A stretch of DNA of 64,000 bases from Marinobacter iranensis (lineage in GTDB: Bacteria; Pseudomonadota; Gammaproteobacteria; Pseudomonadales; Oleiphilaceae). The position numbers and the translations under genes were made by a program. The stretch is taken from positions 62,001 through 126,000 of the forward strand of contig NZ_JANCMW010000011.1 of assembly GCF_029207565.1 (NCBI RefSeq), in the 5' to 3' direction. The notes under the pieces are model-generated. The model did no database searches. It saw nothing but the letters and a program-made list of their open reading frames with translations, and was not told the origin of the DNA. Each line of letters starts with the position of its first letter. Positions within the stretch are counted from its first letter, which is position 1. This document shows, piece by piece, positions 36,847-48,127 of this stretch.

Positions 36847-36872
36847 ATATCCGTTGGTGATCAGGAGGCCAG

Positions 36873-37253
36873 ATGACTGCAGTAACCGGAAATCACCAGG
36901 CAACCGTGCGTATAAAGGATTTGCTGCTGCGCGCCTACATAGGTATCAAGGAAGAGGAGATCAATAACCAGCAGGATGTACTGATAAACGTGCGTCTTAC
37001 CTACGATGCTACAGCAGCCATCAATGAAAACGATATCCGCACCGCCCTGAACTACCGCACAATTACCAAGCATATTATCAGCCACGTGGACGGAAACCGT
37101 TTTGCCCTTCTGGAACGGCTGACCCACGAAGTACTCAGCATCGTTATGGAGCACGAGGCGGTCAACTGGGCGACGGTGGAAATCGACAAGCCCCATGCGC
37201 TACGCTATGCAGAATCGGTGTCTGTCTGCCTTGAGGCGCACCGGGCCACCTGA
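36873..37253 (+). CDS. folX: Dihydroneopterin triphosphate 2'-epimerase
   Basis: Protein of 126 residues of the FolB/FolX fold. It matches E. coli FolX closely by memory: [34 protein letters not shown], and [16 protein letters not shown]. The epimerase makes dihydromonapterin triphosphate, the route to the tetrahydromonapterin cofactor. It is a better fit to FolX than to aldolase FolB. Confidence 0.9.
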   Translation: MTAVTGNHQATVRIKDLLLRAYIGIKEEEINNQQDVLINVRLTYDATAAINENDIRTALNYRTITKHIISHVDGNRFALLERLTHEVLSIVMEHEAVNWATVEIDKPHALRYAESVSVCLEAHRAT

Positions 37254-37267
37254 CAAGCCGGTATTTC

Positions 37268-37708
37268 ATGTCCCGAAACAACCCTGATCAACTGCGCAAA
37301 ATTCTCGAAACCGTCCGCACCATTGCGTTGGTTGGCGCCAGCGACAAGCCCAATCGCCCCAGCCACGAAGTAATGGCCTACCTGCAGGGGCGCGGCTACC
37401 GGATTATTCCGGTGAATCCGCGGCTTGCAGGCCAAACGGTGCTTGGTGAGACCGTATATGCCAATCTCGCGTCCATTCCCGGGCCGGTGGATATGGCCGA
37501 CCTGTTTCTTGCCCCGAACCACACCGATGCGGTCATAGACGAGGCCATTGAGCAGGGAATACCGATTATCTGGATGCAGATCGGTGTTATCAACGAGGCC
37601 GGTGCACTGAGAGCGGAGGATGCAGGTGTGACCGTTGTGATGGACAAATGTCCCAAGCAGGAAATTCCCCGCCTTGGGGTGCCTCCGTTGCCACATCCTG
37701 TAAGCTGA
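37268..37708 (+). CDS. CoA-binding (YccU-type) protein
   Basis: Rossmann-like CoA_binding domain protein of 146 residues with IALVGASDKPNRPSHEVM and GYRIIPVNPR. The C-terminal MDKCPKQEIPRL is typical of the YccU family. It lies 14 bp after folX and is probably co-transcribed. Its biochemical role is not established in any bacterium I can cite. Confidence 0.88.
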   Translation: MSRNNPDQLRKILETVRTIALVGASDKPNRPSHEVMAYLQGRGYRIIPVNPRLAGQTVLGETVYANLASIPGPVDMADLFLAPNHTDAVIDEAIEQGIPIIWMQIGVINEAGALRAEDAGVTVVMDKCPKQEIPRLGVPPLPHPVS

Positions 37709-37802
37709 GCCAAGCGGCCTTCAGTCCGGCTCTCCTCTCGCCTGTTCTGGAGACGGCAATTCTGCCATAATCGGGTCAGACAATCAGAAGACTGGCAGAG
37801 CC

Positions 37803-39110
37803 ATGTGGTTCCGACGTAAAACCAGTACAGCCCCTCCGAAAAAACCAGCAGCCCGCTCCCAGGCAGGGTTGCTTGACCCCGATGCCCAAACCAGGGTAGA
37901 GCGCGTACGACTTCCGGTCGATCTGCTTACCACGGGTATGCGCATTGTGAAGCTGGACCGTCCGTGGACCGAAGTGCCGGTTCTGTTCCAGGGCTTCACC
38001 CTGGAAGATAACTACCAGGCCCGCACCCTGCGCCAGTATTGCGAGTGGGTGCTGGTCGAAGGCGATGAGCAGGTGCTGTCAGAAGCTCTGGCGAAGGTCG
38101 CCATCCACAAGAAACGCACAGCCACCCCGCTTCCTGAAACCCGCCCCCTTGCCGAAGAAATTCCCCGTGCCAGCCGGGTATGGGGTAAGACCCAGACCTT
38201 TGTGGAGCAGGTCACCCTTGCCATCGAGCAGGGCAATAACTTCAATCTTCAGGACGCCCGACCGGTGATCCGCGAATGCGTGGAAAGCATCAAGGCCAAT
38301 GCCAGCGCGATGATCTGGATGAGTCGCATAAAGTCCCGCGACGCCTATACCGCCGAACACTGCCTGCGGGTGGCGATTTTCACGGTGGCTTTTGCACGCT
38401 TTCTGGGCTTGCCTGACGAAGACCTGGAAATTGCCGGTATGTGTGGGCTGCTTCACGATCTGGGCAAGCTGAAGGTTCCAGAAGAGATCCTTAATAAACC
38501 CGGCGCACTCAACCCGGCGGAATACGCGATCATGCAGGAGCACACCACCTTCGGCTATGAGCTACTGGGCTCGGACCCGAAGTTGGACCCGATCATTCGG
38601 GACGTGACCCGTCACCACCATGAGCGCGTGGATGGTCGTGGCTATCCACAACAGCTGGAAGAGTGGCAGATCAGTCGCTTTGCCCGGCTGGTGTCCATTG
38701 TTGACGCCTTTGATGCCATGACCAGCGACCGCTGTTACCGGGACGGCATACCAACCTCTGACGCCATCCGCGTGCTGTACCGTAATCGTGGCAGGCAGTT
38801 TGATGCCGACATGGTGGAGGCGTTTATTCGTATGGTGGGCATTTATCCACCAGGGACCCTGGTGGAGCTCAACAGTGGGGAAGTGGCGCTGATTGTAGCG
38901 GTACACCCGGGTAAAAAACTGAAACCCAGGATTGAGATACTGATGGACGCCAGTAAGAAACCGGTTGCGCCCCGGATTGTCGACCTGGCAAACCCGGCGG
39001 CCGGTGAAAAGCTGGAGATCGCTCATCCCCTGCCGGATGGGGCTTTCGGGATTTCATTAAAAGCCAGGGTTCAACAATTGGTAACAGGTCATCGCGTTTT
39101 TCCCTCATAA
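37803..39110 (+). CDS. HD-GYP c-di-GMP phosphodiesterase with DUF3391 domain
   Basis: Protein of 435 residues. The N-terminal DUF3391 domain (~residues 35-170) precedes an HD-GYP domain with HDLGKLKVP and HHHERVDGRGYP, both metal/substrate motifs intact, and IVDAFDAMTSDRCYR. It should hydrolyse c-di-GMP to pGpG or GMP. No transmembrane segment, so cytosolic. It is followed 54 bp later by a GGDEF-EAL gene on the same strand. Confidence 0.93.
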   Translation: MWFRRKTSTAPPKKPAARSQAGLLDPDAQTRVERVRLPVDLLTTGMRIVKLDRPWTEVPVLFQGFTLEDNYQARTLRQYCEWVLVEGDEQVLSEALAKVAIHKKRTATPLPETRPLAEEIPRASRVWGKTQTFVEQVTLAIEQGNNFNLQDARPVIRECVESIKANASAMIWMSRIKSRDAYTAEHCLRVAIFTVAFARFLGLPDEDLEIAGMCGLLHDLGKLKVPEEILNKPGALNPAEYAIMQEHTTFGYELLGSDPKLDPIIRDVTRHHHERVDGRGYPQQLEEWQISRFARLVSIVDAFDAMTSDRCYRDGIPTSDAIRVLYRNRGRQFDADMVEAFIRMVGIYPPGTLVELNSGEVALIVAVHPGKKLKPRIEILMDASKKPVAPRIVDLANPAAGEKLEIAHPLPDGAFGISLKARVQQLVTGHRVFPS

Positions 39111-39164
39111 TCGGGTGAATTCGGCCGATATGCTGTTCAGTAAATTCATCAACCGGAGCAATTT

Positions 39165-41429
39165 GTGGACAAACCTGCATCAGCACTAACCCTGTTTGTA
39201 AGGGGTCTGCTGAACCCAGCGTTTCCAGCACTGATTTTCCTGGTGTTCCTGGCTATTGCTCTGGGTCTGCAGTACGGCATTGAAAAGCAGGACAGTACTC
39301 AGATTCAGGCCAACCTGAACAACGAGGCCAGCTCCATGGCCAACCGCCTTGAGCGCGAGTTCATGGTTCACGCTGAAGCCATCAGCCGCATGGCAAATCG
39401 GTTTGAGGCTGCACCGGATACACCCCGGGAAGTCTGGGAACAGGATGCCCGCAACTATCTGTCCGATTTCGGTGTCTACCAGGCGATTGAGTGGGTTGAC
39501 CGAAATTATGTGATTCGCTGGATGGTACCTTACGAGGGCAACGAAGATGCCATTGGCTACAACGTAGCCTTTTCCCCGGAACGGCTGGCCTCCCTGCAGG
39601 AGGCGCAGGCCACAGGACATCTCGATATTTCTGGCGTTATCGACCTGAAGCAGGGCGGCAGGGGCATGGTTATCTACGCCCCCATATTCAGTGGCGACGC
39701 CAACAACGGCTTCATTGCCGGTGTATTCCGGATGGAAACCCTGGCCAGGCACCTGCTCTCCAGCCGCACCCTGGAGTCCTTCCGTATCGAAATCAGGGAC
39801 AGCGGCAAACCGGCCTATGAGCTCAACAGCTCCACCAATACCGATCCCGGCTTTTCCCGCACGCTGGACATCAACCTGCCAACCATCGACTGGACATTGA
39901 CGGTAACCCCCTCCGTCTCCTGGGTTGAGGAACAACGCAGCAACTGGCCCTTTGTCACCTTCGTGATCATGCTCTTCATGGGACTATTGACCAGTCTCAC
40001 CACCTTGCTGGTACAGCAGATTCTCAAACGAAACCGGGCACTGCTGAAAACCCGGCGAGAACTGGATGCGGAAATCAGCCAGCGTCAGGCTGTACAGCAA
40101 GACCTGGCGCGGCTTGAAACCACCGATACCCTGACCGGCCTGGCCAATCGCCGATTTTTCATGGAGGACCTGGCCCATACCCTGAGCATCGCGGACCGCC
40201 AGATGCGCCAGGCCGCCCTCGTAATGATCGACCTGGACCGCTTCCAGATGCTCAATGATTCCCTCGGTCATCAGTTCGGCGACGAACTGCTAATCAAGGT
40301 ATCCGAGCGCCTGAACGCCCTCAGCGATGAAAGAGTCATGGTGGCCTATGCCGGTGGCGACGAGTTCATGGTCTGTCAGCAGCATGTGGACGACATCGAC
40401 GATGTCATCAACCTTCTGGGCCAGATAAAACAGTGCTTTGACGAGCCCTTCCATGTCCAGAGCGAAGAACATGGCGTTACCGCTACCATGGGGGTGGCCG
40501 TTTATCCCCAGAGCGGCCTGGATGCCGACACCCTGTTGCGCAATGCCGATGTGGCGCTATACCGGGCCAAGGAGCAGGGCCGCAATACCTACCAGTTCTA
40601 CACCGAGGGCATGCAGGAACGGGAAGTCATGCGCCTGGAACTGGACAAAGACCTGAACCATGCCCTGGCCAACGACGAGTTTGTGCTTTACTTCCAGCCC
40701 CAACTGGACCTCAACGACTCCTCCATCAATAGCGTGGAAGCCCTGATCCGCTGGCAGCACCCGCGCCGGGGCCTGTTGCCGCCGGTCGACTTCATCCCGC
40801 TGGCGGAGGAAAGTGGCCGGATCACCGATATTGGCCGCTGGGTGGTGATGGCTGCCTGCCGCCAGTTGGCGAAATGGCAGAATGGCCCTTACTCCAATCT
40901 GCGTATCGCAGTGAATCTGTCGGGCCGCGAACTGGATGACGAAAGCATTGTTGACCACATTCAGGAGGCGCTGGAAACCAATGGTGTTCCCGCAGACCGG
41001 CTGGAAGTGGAGCTGACCGAAGAGATCTTTATCCAGAACATCGAACACAACCTGAACCAGTTGACCAAGCTCCACAAGCTGGGGGTACATCTGGCTATCG
41101 ATGACTTTGGCGTGGGCTATTCTTCGCTGGGTTATCTGCGGGATTTCCCGGTGGATCTGCTGAAAATCGACCGTTCTTTCATTACCGATGTTACCGAGCG
41201 CCACGACGATGCGGTTATTACCCGTGCGGTGATTAACCTGGCCCATAACCTGGGCATTCAGGTGGTGGCGGAGGGTGTGGAGACCCGTGAGCAACTGACC
41301 TTCCTCAAGAATCACCGCTGCGACCTGATTCAGGGTTACCTGATCAGCCGTCCGATTCCCGCTGCCGAGCTGGAGAAGGCCCTGAGTTCGGGTCTGCTGG
41401 ATGTGGTGGATACACCAGTGGGCACCTGA
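39165..41429 (+). CDS. CHASE-GGDEF-EAL membrane c-di-GMP enzyme
   Basis: Protein of 754 residues. TM1 is at ~13-33, then a periplasmic CHASE-type sensor (YQAIEWVDRNYVIRWMVP) to ~260, TM2 at ~262-285, and a GGDEF domain with intact AGGDEF. An EAL domain follows with VEALIRWQHP, NLSGRELDD, IDDFGVGYSSLGYL and LKIDRSFI. Both catalytic motifs look intact, so synthase, phosphodiesterase or both are possible. Start GTG 39165 with CCGGAG upstream. Confidence 0.93.
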   Translation: MDKPASALTLFVRGLLNPAFPALIFLVFLAIALGLQYGIEKQDSTQIQANLNNEASSMANRLEREFMVHAEAISRMANRFEAAPDTPREVWEQDARNYLSDFGVYQAIEWVDRNYVIRWMVPYEGNEDAIGYNVAFSPERLASLQEAQATGHLDISGVIDLKQGGRGMVIYAPIFSGDANNGFIAGVFRMETLARHLLSSRTLESFRIEIRDSGKPAYELNSSTNTDPGFSRTLDINLPTIDWTLTVTPSVSWVEEQRSNWPFVTFVIMLFMGLLTSLTTLLVQQILKRNRALLKTRRELDAEISQRQAVQQDLARLETTDTLTGLANRRFFMEDLAHTLSIADRQMRQAALVMIDLDRFQMLNDSLGHQFGDELLIKVSERLNALSDERVMVAYAGGDEFMVCQQHVDDIDDVINLLGQIKQCFDEPFHVQSEEHGVTATMGVAVYPQSGLDADTLLRNADVALYRAKEQGRNTYQFYTEGMQEREVMRLELDKDLNHALANDEFVLYFQPQLDLNDSSINSVEALIRWQHPRRGLLPPVDFIPLAEESGRITDIGRWVVMAACRQLAKWQNGPYSNLRIAVNLSGRELDDESIVDHIQEALETNGVPADRLEVELTEEIFIQNIEHNLNQLTKLHKLGVHLAIDDFGVGYSSLGYLRDFPVDLLKIDRSFITDVTERHDDAVITRAVINLAHNLGIQVVAEGVETREQLTFLKNHRCDLIQGYLISRPIPAAELEKALSSGLLDVVDTPVGT

Positions 41430-41487
41430 TTGAAATGAGCGCTTCGAATCACCACTATTCCGGTATCAGCTTTCAAGGTGCCGACTC

Positions 41488-41808
41488 ATGAGTTCAAACT
41501 ATCTGACTTCGGAGCAGAACGACCGCCTGCGGCGGTGGGAAACCTGGAATAAAGGTTATTTTATTTTTGCGTTTTTCTCACTGGTCGTAATCCTGGTTTT
41601 CAGCAGCCAGCTTGGCCTTTCCAGTGGTGACAGCTGGGGACCTCTGGGTATCATCATTGCGCTGTTGATCACTCCTATCATTATTCTTCAGTTACGTCTG
41701 GCTTGCCCCGCCTGTGGGCAAAAAATCGGCTGGCAAGCCAAACTGATGGCCCCGGACCAGTGCAAGGCCTGCGGCACCTTCCTTCGCTCTAAAAGCTCCT
41801 CTTCCTGA
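41488..41808 (+). CDS. Small membrane protein with C-terminal zinc ribbon
   Basis: Protein of 106 residues, no named family recognised. Two transmembrane helices (~24-43 and ~52-70) are followed by a zinc-ribbon tail with Cys73/Cys76 (CPAC) and Cys92/Cys95 (CKAC). AAGGTG precedes the ATG and a clear terminator follows, so it is a single-gene unit. The function is unknown. Confidence 0.75.
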   Translation: MSSNYLTSEQNDRLRRWETWNKGYFIFAFFSLVVILVFSSQLGLSSGDSWGPLGIIIALLITPIIILQLRLACPACGQKIGWQAKLMAPDQCKACGTFLRSKSSSS

Positions 41809-41820
41809 AAAAAACCTTTG

Positions 41821-41844
41821 ACCTGTGAGTAGCTCACAGGTTTT
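41821..41844 (+). terminator. Intrinsic terminator after the zinc-ribbon membrane gene
   Basis: ACCTGTGAG (41821-41829) and CTCACAGGT (41833-41841) form a perfect 9-bp stem with a 3-nt loop, followed by Ts (41841-41844) and preceded by an A-run. Confidence 0.85.
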
Positions 41845-41890
41845 AGTCTAATCATATGGTTCCAGTTGCACTCATGCTTGGGTGCCAACC

Positions 41891-42083
41891 GTGGCTGGGT
41901 GGAACCGTCTTCCGAAACACGCTGTAAATACATCCATGTACGCTTGGGCTCCGCCCCTCAACGCTTTTCGCTCCTGCGTCGCGTTGAGGGTCCAGGGCAG
42001 GCCATCCTTGGCCAGCCCGTGAAGAGCTAACACTCTTCACCCAAGGCTCCGCACAGTTTCGGAAGACGGTTCCACCCAGCCAC
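41891..42083 (-). repeat. Variable-stem ANGGAY-loop element, copy A (elaborated, 193 bp)
   Basis: Outer arms 41891-41918 and 42056-42083 are perfect 28-bp inverted repeats. Read on the minus strand, the core starts TGTGCGGAGCC and ends CATGGATGTATTTACAGCGT. The loop hairpin is GTAC-ATGGAT-GTAT, with a G-U closing pair on this strand. Compared with copies C and D, ~85 bp are inserted into hairpin 1. The insert itself folds into three hairpins, one with stem GGCTGGCC/GGCCTGCC and loop AAGGAT. It lies between two rightward genes and probably abuts the merR promoter. With the terminator it fills the 306-bp gap 41809-42114. Confidence 0.85.
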
Positions 42084-42114
42084 TCGATCAAACTTATCGG
42101 TGGTGATCCTGCTT

Positions 42115-42546
42115 ATGAAAGTCAAAGAACTAGCGATGGGCGCGGAGGTTAACCCGGATACGGTCCGCTTTTATACCCGGGAAGGGTTGCTGAAACCAAC
42201 ACGGAATCCGGATAACAACTACCAGCAATACGATGCTGAAGATCTACGCCGGCTGCGGTTTGCCCGCAAAGCACGTCAGCTGGGGTTCTCGCTACCGGAA
42301 ATCCGGCAGATCCTTGAGCAGGCGGACGATCATCATTCGCCCTGCCCGATGGTTCGGGATGTGTTTCAGCAGCGTCTAACGGAGGTGGAGCGTGAGATTG
42401 CCGAGTTGCAGCAACTGCGCAAGCGTATGACCGCCGCCCTATCTGCCTGGCAGGCTATGCCGGACGGTTCGCCGGACGGACACACGATTTGCAGGTTGAT
42501 TGAACATTGGGATGAAGCTGCACCAGACAAAGGTAAGAAGGAGTGA
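42115..42546 (+). CDS. MerR-family metal-responsive regulator
   Basis: Activator/repressor of 143 residues with an N-terminal winged helix (VNPDTVRFYTREGLLKPTR), the NYQQYDAEDLRRLRF segment, and a dimerisation coil. Candidate metal ligands are Cys77 (SPCPMV), His123 and Cys126 (GHTICRLIE). The CueR metal loop with two cysteines is not evident, so it may be nearer ZntR/CadR despite lying 6 bp upstream of a copper ATPase. The start is ATG 42115; a GTG at 42100 is possible. The ribosome site is weak. Confidence 0.82.
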   Translation: MKVKELAMGAEVNPDTVRFYTREGLLKPTRNPDNNYQQYDAEDLRRLRFARKARQLGFSLPEIRQILEQADDHHSPCPMVRDVFQQRLTEVEREIAELQQLRKRMTAALSAWQAMPDGSPDGHTICRLIEHWDEAAPDKGKKE

Positions 42547-42552
42547 TGCTCG

Positions 42553-45134
<2,582 letters not shown>

Positions 45135-45138
<4 letters not shown>

Positions 45139-45254
45139 GCGCACTTATGGTCAATGCCGGAGGACTGATCCTGATGACCGCCATTGTCTGGTGGTTCTGG
45201 CTGTCACCCTCCACCGGCGGCGAATCCGGCAACGATCACACCCACCATCACTGA
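45135..45254 (+). CDS. 39-residue single-helix membrane peptide linked to CopA
   Basis: Very short gene, translationally coupled to copA (ATGA overlap) with a strong upstream AGGGAGGGG. The peptide has one transmembrane helix ([19 protein letters not shown]) and a soluble tail ending HTHHH. The His tail suggests metal binding. Copper ATPases often have small partners (CcoS-like), but this sequence is not CcoS. A role as a CopA accessory subunit or copper relay is inferred from coupling. Confidence 0.72.
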
Positions 45255-45263
45255 GGTAACATC

Positions 45264-45713
45264 ATGAAAACACACATGCTGGCCCTTGGCCTTGTCACCA
45301 CCCTTGGCTTGAACGGCCAGTTGCAGGCCGATGACGGACTGGAAGACATTCATGTCTACAAGTCCCCGAACTGCGGCTGCTGCACTGATTGGGTGGACCA
45401 CCTGAAAGACAACGGTTTCAAGGTGGAAGTCACTGAAACCAACGACCTGAATCCCATAAAGATTGATGCCGGCCTGACGCCCTCACTGGCCAGCTGCCAT
45501 ACCGCGTTTGTTGGTGACTATGTGATCGAAGGCCACGTGCCAGCCAACGATATCCATCGGCTGATCGCAGAAGCGCCGCAAGCGAAAGGCCTGGCGGTGC
45601 CTGGCATGCCGGTCGGCTCACCGGGTATGGAAATGGGTGACCGCAAGGATCACTACCAGGTGCTGATGTTCAACGAGAGCGGACAGGCCCGGGTCTTCGC
45701 CGAACACAACTAG
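45264..45713 (+). CDS. Periplasmic DUF411 metal-binding protein
   Basis: Exported protein of 149 residues. A short signal peptide (LGLVTTLGLNGQLQA) precedes a DUF411 domain with the NCGCC motif (Cys37, Cys39, Cys40), plus SCHTAFVGDYVIEGHVP and a Met-rich tail (PGMPVGSPGMEMG), all suited to copper. DUF411 proteins recur beside copper resistance genes. GAGGT precedes the ATG, 9 bp after the 39-residue gene. It probably sequesters or relays periplasmic copper. Confidence 0.88.
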   Translation: MKTHMLALGLVTTLGLNGQLQADDGLEDIHVYKSPNCGCCTDWVDHLKDNGFKVEVTETNDLNPIKIDAGLTPSLASCHTAFVGDYVIEGHVPANDIHRLIAEAPQAKGLAVPGMPVGSPGMEMGDRKDHYQVLMFNESGQARVFAEHN

Positions 45714-45750
45714 TTTGTGTCTTGAACTCTGCACCTTGCCCCGCGACTAT

Positions 45751-45773
45751 CCCGGCCAATGAACCGAGCCGGG
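45751..45773 (+). terminator. Weak terminator candidate after the copper operon
   Basis: CCCGGC (45751-45756) pairs with GCCGGG (45768-45773) over an 11-nt loop, followed by AAATTA but no T-run. It is the only clear hairpin in the 151-bp gap before rnb. Confidence 0.35.
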
Positions 45774-45864
45774 AAATTAACCCCGCGTAACGGGTCTGAC
45801 TCATACCGCCATAACCGGTATACTCCGCAGCAACATTCAAATTTTATCCAGCCAGGTTCTGTTC

Positions 45865-47853
45865 ATGCTCAACGCCGACGCCCTCAGCCAGTTGCGCCAG
45901 CTGAAATCCGATATCGAAGACAAAAAGGTGGTGTTTCCCGGCACTGTCAAAGCCACCAACGGGCGTTTTGGCTTCGTGGTACTGGATGAAGGGCGGGATG
46001 TATTCCTGCCGCCGGAAGAAATGCAGAAAGTCCTGCCCGGCGACCGGGTCAACATCACCGAGCAGGAAGGTGACAAAGGCAAGACCCAGGGCGTGATCGA
46101 CGAACTGTTGGAAACCAGCCTGGATACCTTCGTGGGGCGCTACCTGGTAAGGGGCAAGGGCCATTTTGTGGTACCGGAAACCCCCGGCATCAACCGCTGG
46201 ATTTTCATTCCACCGAAAGAGCGCCAGAACGCCGAGCCCGATGACTACATCTACTGCCGCATTCACAAGCACCCCATCAAGGACGGCAAGGGTCAGGCAA
46301 AGATCCTGAAAGTTATTGGAAAGGCCGGCGAGACCGGCATCGAGCGCGCCTTCACCGTCGCCACCTTCGACCTGCCGGACACCTGGCCGGACGCGGTCCG
46401 GAAGCAAACCGAGGCACTGGACGAATCCGCCGTTGAAGCCAGGGGCGAGGGCCGTGAAGACCGCACCAGTCAGCCCTATGTCACCATCGACAGCCCCGGC
46501 ACCCAGGACATGGACGACGCCCTGCTGGCCGAACCCAACGCCACCGGTTGGAAACTGTCTATTGCCATCGCCGACCCGACAGCGGTGATTGAACCGGGCA
46601 GCCCGGCCGAGCAGGAAGCCTTCCGCCGCGCCACCGCGATCTACTTTCCCGGCGAACCGCTACCCATGCTGCCGGACACCCTCAGTACCCGCCTGTGCTC
46701 ATTGATGCCCGATGTGAAGCGCCTTGCCCTGGTGTGTGACCTGCAGGTGAACAACGATGGCAGCCTGGGCGAATACAGCTTTCATCAGGCGGTGATTCGC
46801 TCCCACGGCAAACTCAGCTACGAACTGGTCTCCAACCTGATCGAAGGGCGGGAGGACGACGATATCAAGGCACTGCCAGACAGTGTGTCCAACAGCCTCG
46901 ACCAGCTCCACCAGGCCGCCATGTCCCTGCGCAAGTGGCGCGGTGAGCATGCACTGGTAAACGGCGACCGCCCGGAATTTCGCCTGCGCCTGGATGAAAA
47001 CCGCCGGGTACGGTTGATCGAACCCTCTGTGCAAAATGAGGCCCACCGCCTGGTGGAAGAGTGCATGATTGCCGCTAACCGGTGCGCCGCGGACTTCCTG
47101 GGGCAACAGAACAGAGGCCTGTTCATACAGCACCCCGGTTTGCGGGGCGATCGTGCCGATAACATCCGTGCGCTGCTGGAAGGCTATGCTCCACAGCTCG
47201 CCGATTTGGACGCCACCAGCGCCGAAGGTTTTCGCGATCTGATGAAGCAGACCGAAGGGCTGGAGGCGGACGTACCGGTCAAGGCCATCCTCTCCCGCCA
47301 ACTCGCCCGCGCGGAGCTGTCGTTTACCGCGGCGCCCCACCAGGGCATGGGGCTGACAGCCTACACCACTTTTACCTCACCGCTGCGCAAATTCAGCGAC
47401 TTTCACGTGCACCGGCTCATCAAGTCGATCCTGTGGCAGGAGCCGCTGGCAGAGCTGACCGATGAGCAACTGGCCGAACTGCAACTGACCCAGTTCCGGG
47501 CCCGGCAGGCGGCCAATAGCCTCGAAAACTGGCTCAAGAGTGATTTTGCGAAGACTCTGGGCGAGGACAGGATGACTGGCGTGATCAGCCGTACAATTCC
47601 CGCAGGCTTCTTTGTCCGGCTCGACGCCAACGGGCTGGAAGGGTTTGTCAGTTGCAAGACGCTGGAAGGCAAGTTCAGCTTTGACCCGGTTACCCTGCGC
47701 CTGGTTCATAACAAGAACGGCCGTATCTTCCAGCTTGAACAGCCGGTGACGGTCACCTTTGCGGGTGTGGATGAGGAGCGCAAACAGATTCTCTTCAATC
47801 TGGTGGAAGACCAGGCTGCAGACAGCAAGCCTCAAAGCACGGACGATGCTTGA
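45865..47853 (+). CDS. rnb: Exoribonuclease II (RNB family)
   Basis: Processive 3'-5' exoribonuclease of 662 residues. It has two N-terminal cold-shock-like domains, a central RNB domain with the catalytic aspartate cluster (IDSPGTQDMDDALLAE), and a C-terminal S1-type domain (GVISRTIPAGFFVRLDANGL). The length is close to E. coli RNase II (644) and far below RNase R (~810), favouring rnb. It sits between the copper operon and a small acidic protein gene. Confidence 0.88.
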   Translation: MLNADALSQLRQLKSDIEDKKVVFPGTVKATNGRFGFVVLDEGRDVFLPPEEMQKVLPGDRVNITEQEGDKGKTQGVIDELLETSLDTFVGRYLVRGKGHFVVPETPGINRWIFIPPKERQNAEPDDYIYCRIHKHPIKDGKGQAKILKVIGKAGETGIERAFTVATFDLPDTWPDAVRKQTEALDESAVEARGEGREDRTSQPYVTIDSPGTQDMDDALLAEPNATGWKLSIAIADPTAVIEPGSPAEQEAFRRATAIYFPGEPLPMLPDTLSTRLCSLMPDVKRLALVCDLQVNNDGSLGEYSFHQAVIRSHGKLSYELVSNLIEGREDDDIKALPDSVSNSLDQLHQAAMSLRKWRGEHALVNGDRPEFRLRLDENRRVRLIEPSVQNEAHRLVEECMIAANRCAADFLGQQNRGLFIQHPGLRGDRADNIRALLEGYAPQLADLDATSAEGFRDLMKQTEGLEADVPVKAILSRQLARAELSFTAAPHQGMGLTAYTTFTSPLRKFSDFHVHRLIKSILWQEPLAELTDEQLAELQLTQFRARQAANSLENWLKSDFAKTLGEDRMTGVISRTIPAGFFVRLDANGLEGFVSCKTLEGKFSFDPVTLRLVHNKNGRIFQLEQPVTVTFAGVDEERKQILFNLVEDQAADSKPQSTDDA

Positions 47854-47920
47854 AAATCCGGCTCCGGACCACCATCGTAATCAAGAGAGGGGCACTTACT
47901 CGTTATGGGGGTGAATCCGG

Positions 47921-48127
47921 ATGCCTATCAGCCCAACAGAATTCCTGAAGAAGTACGGCTTCGATGAGGAAGAAGAGGAGCGGGACCACAGCCTGCGCCA
48001 CAATGCCATGGAGCACGCTAAGCACCTGAAGCGGCCCCATGCCGGTACGCCCCATGACTGGGAAGAGTGGGAGCGCTACAAGAAAGAGCACCCCGATGAG
48101 ATCGAGGACGACGAGGACAACAGCTAG
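47921..48127 (+). CDS. Small acidic conserved hypothetical protein
   Basis: Protein of 68 residues, highly charged (FDEEEEERDHSLRHN; tail HPDEIEDDEDNS), soluble, no family recognised. It lies 67 bp after rnb on the same strand, and its stop overlaps the stop of the convergent acyltransferase by 3 bp. The function is unknown. Confidence 0.65.
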   Translation: MPISPTEFLKKYGFDEEEEERDHSLRHNAMEHAKHLKRPHAGTPHDWEEWERYKKEHPDEIEDDEDNS

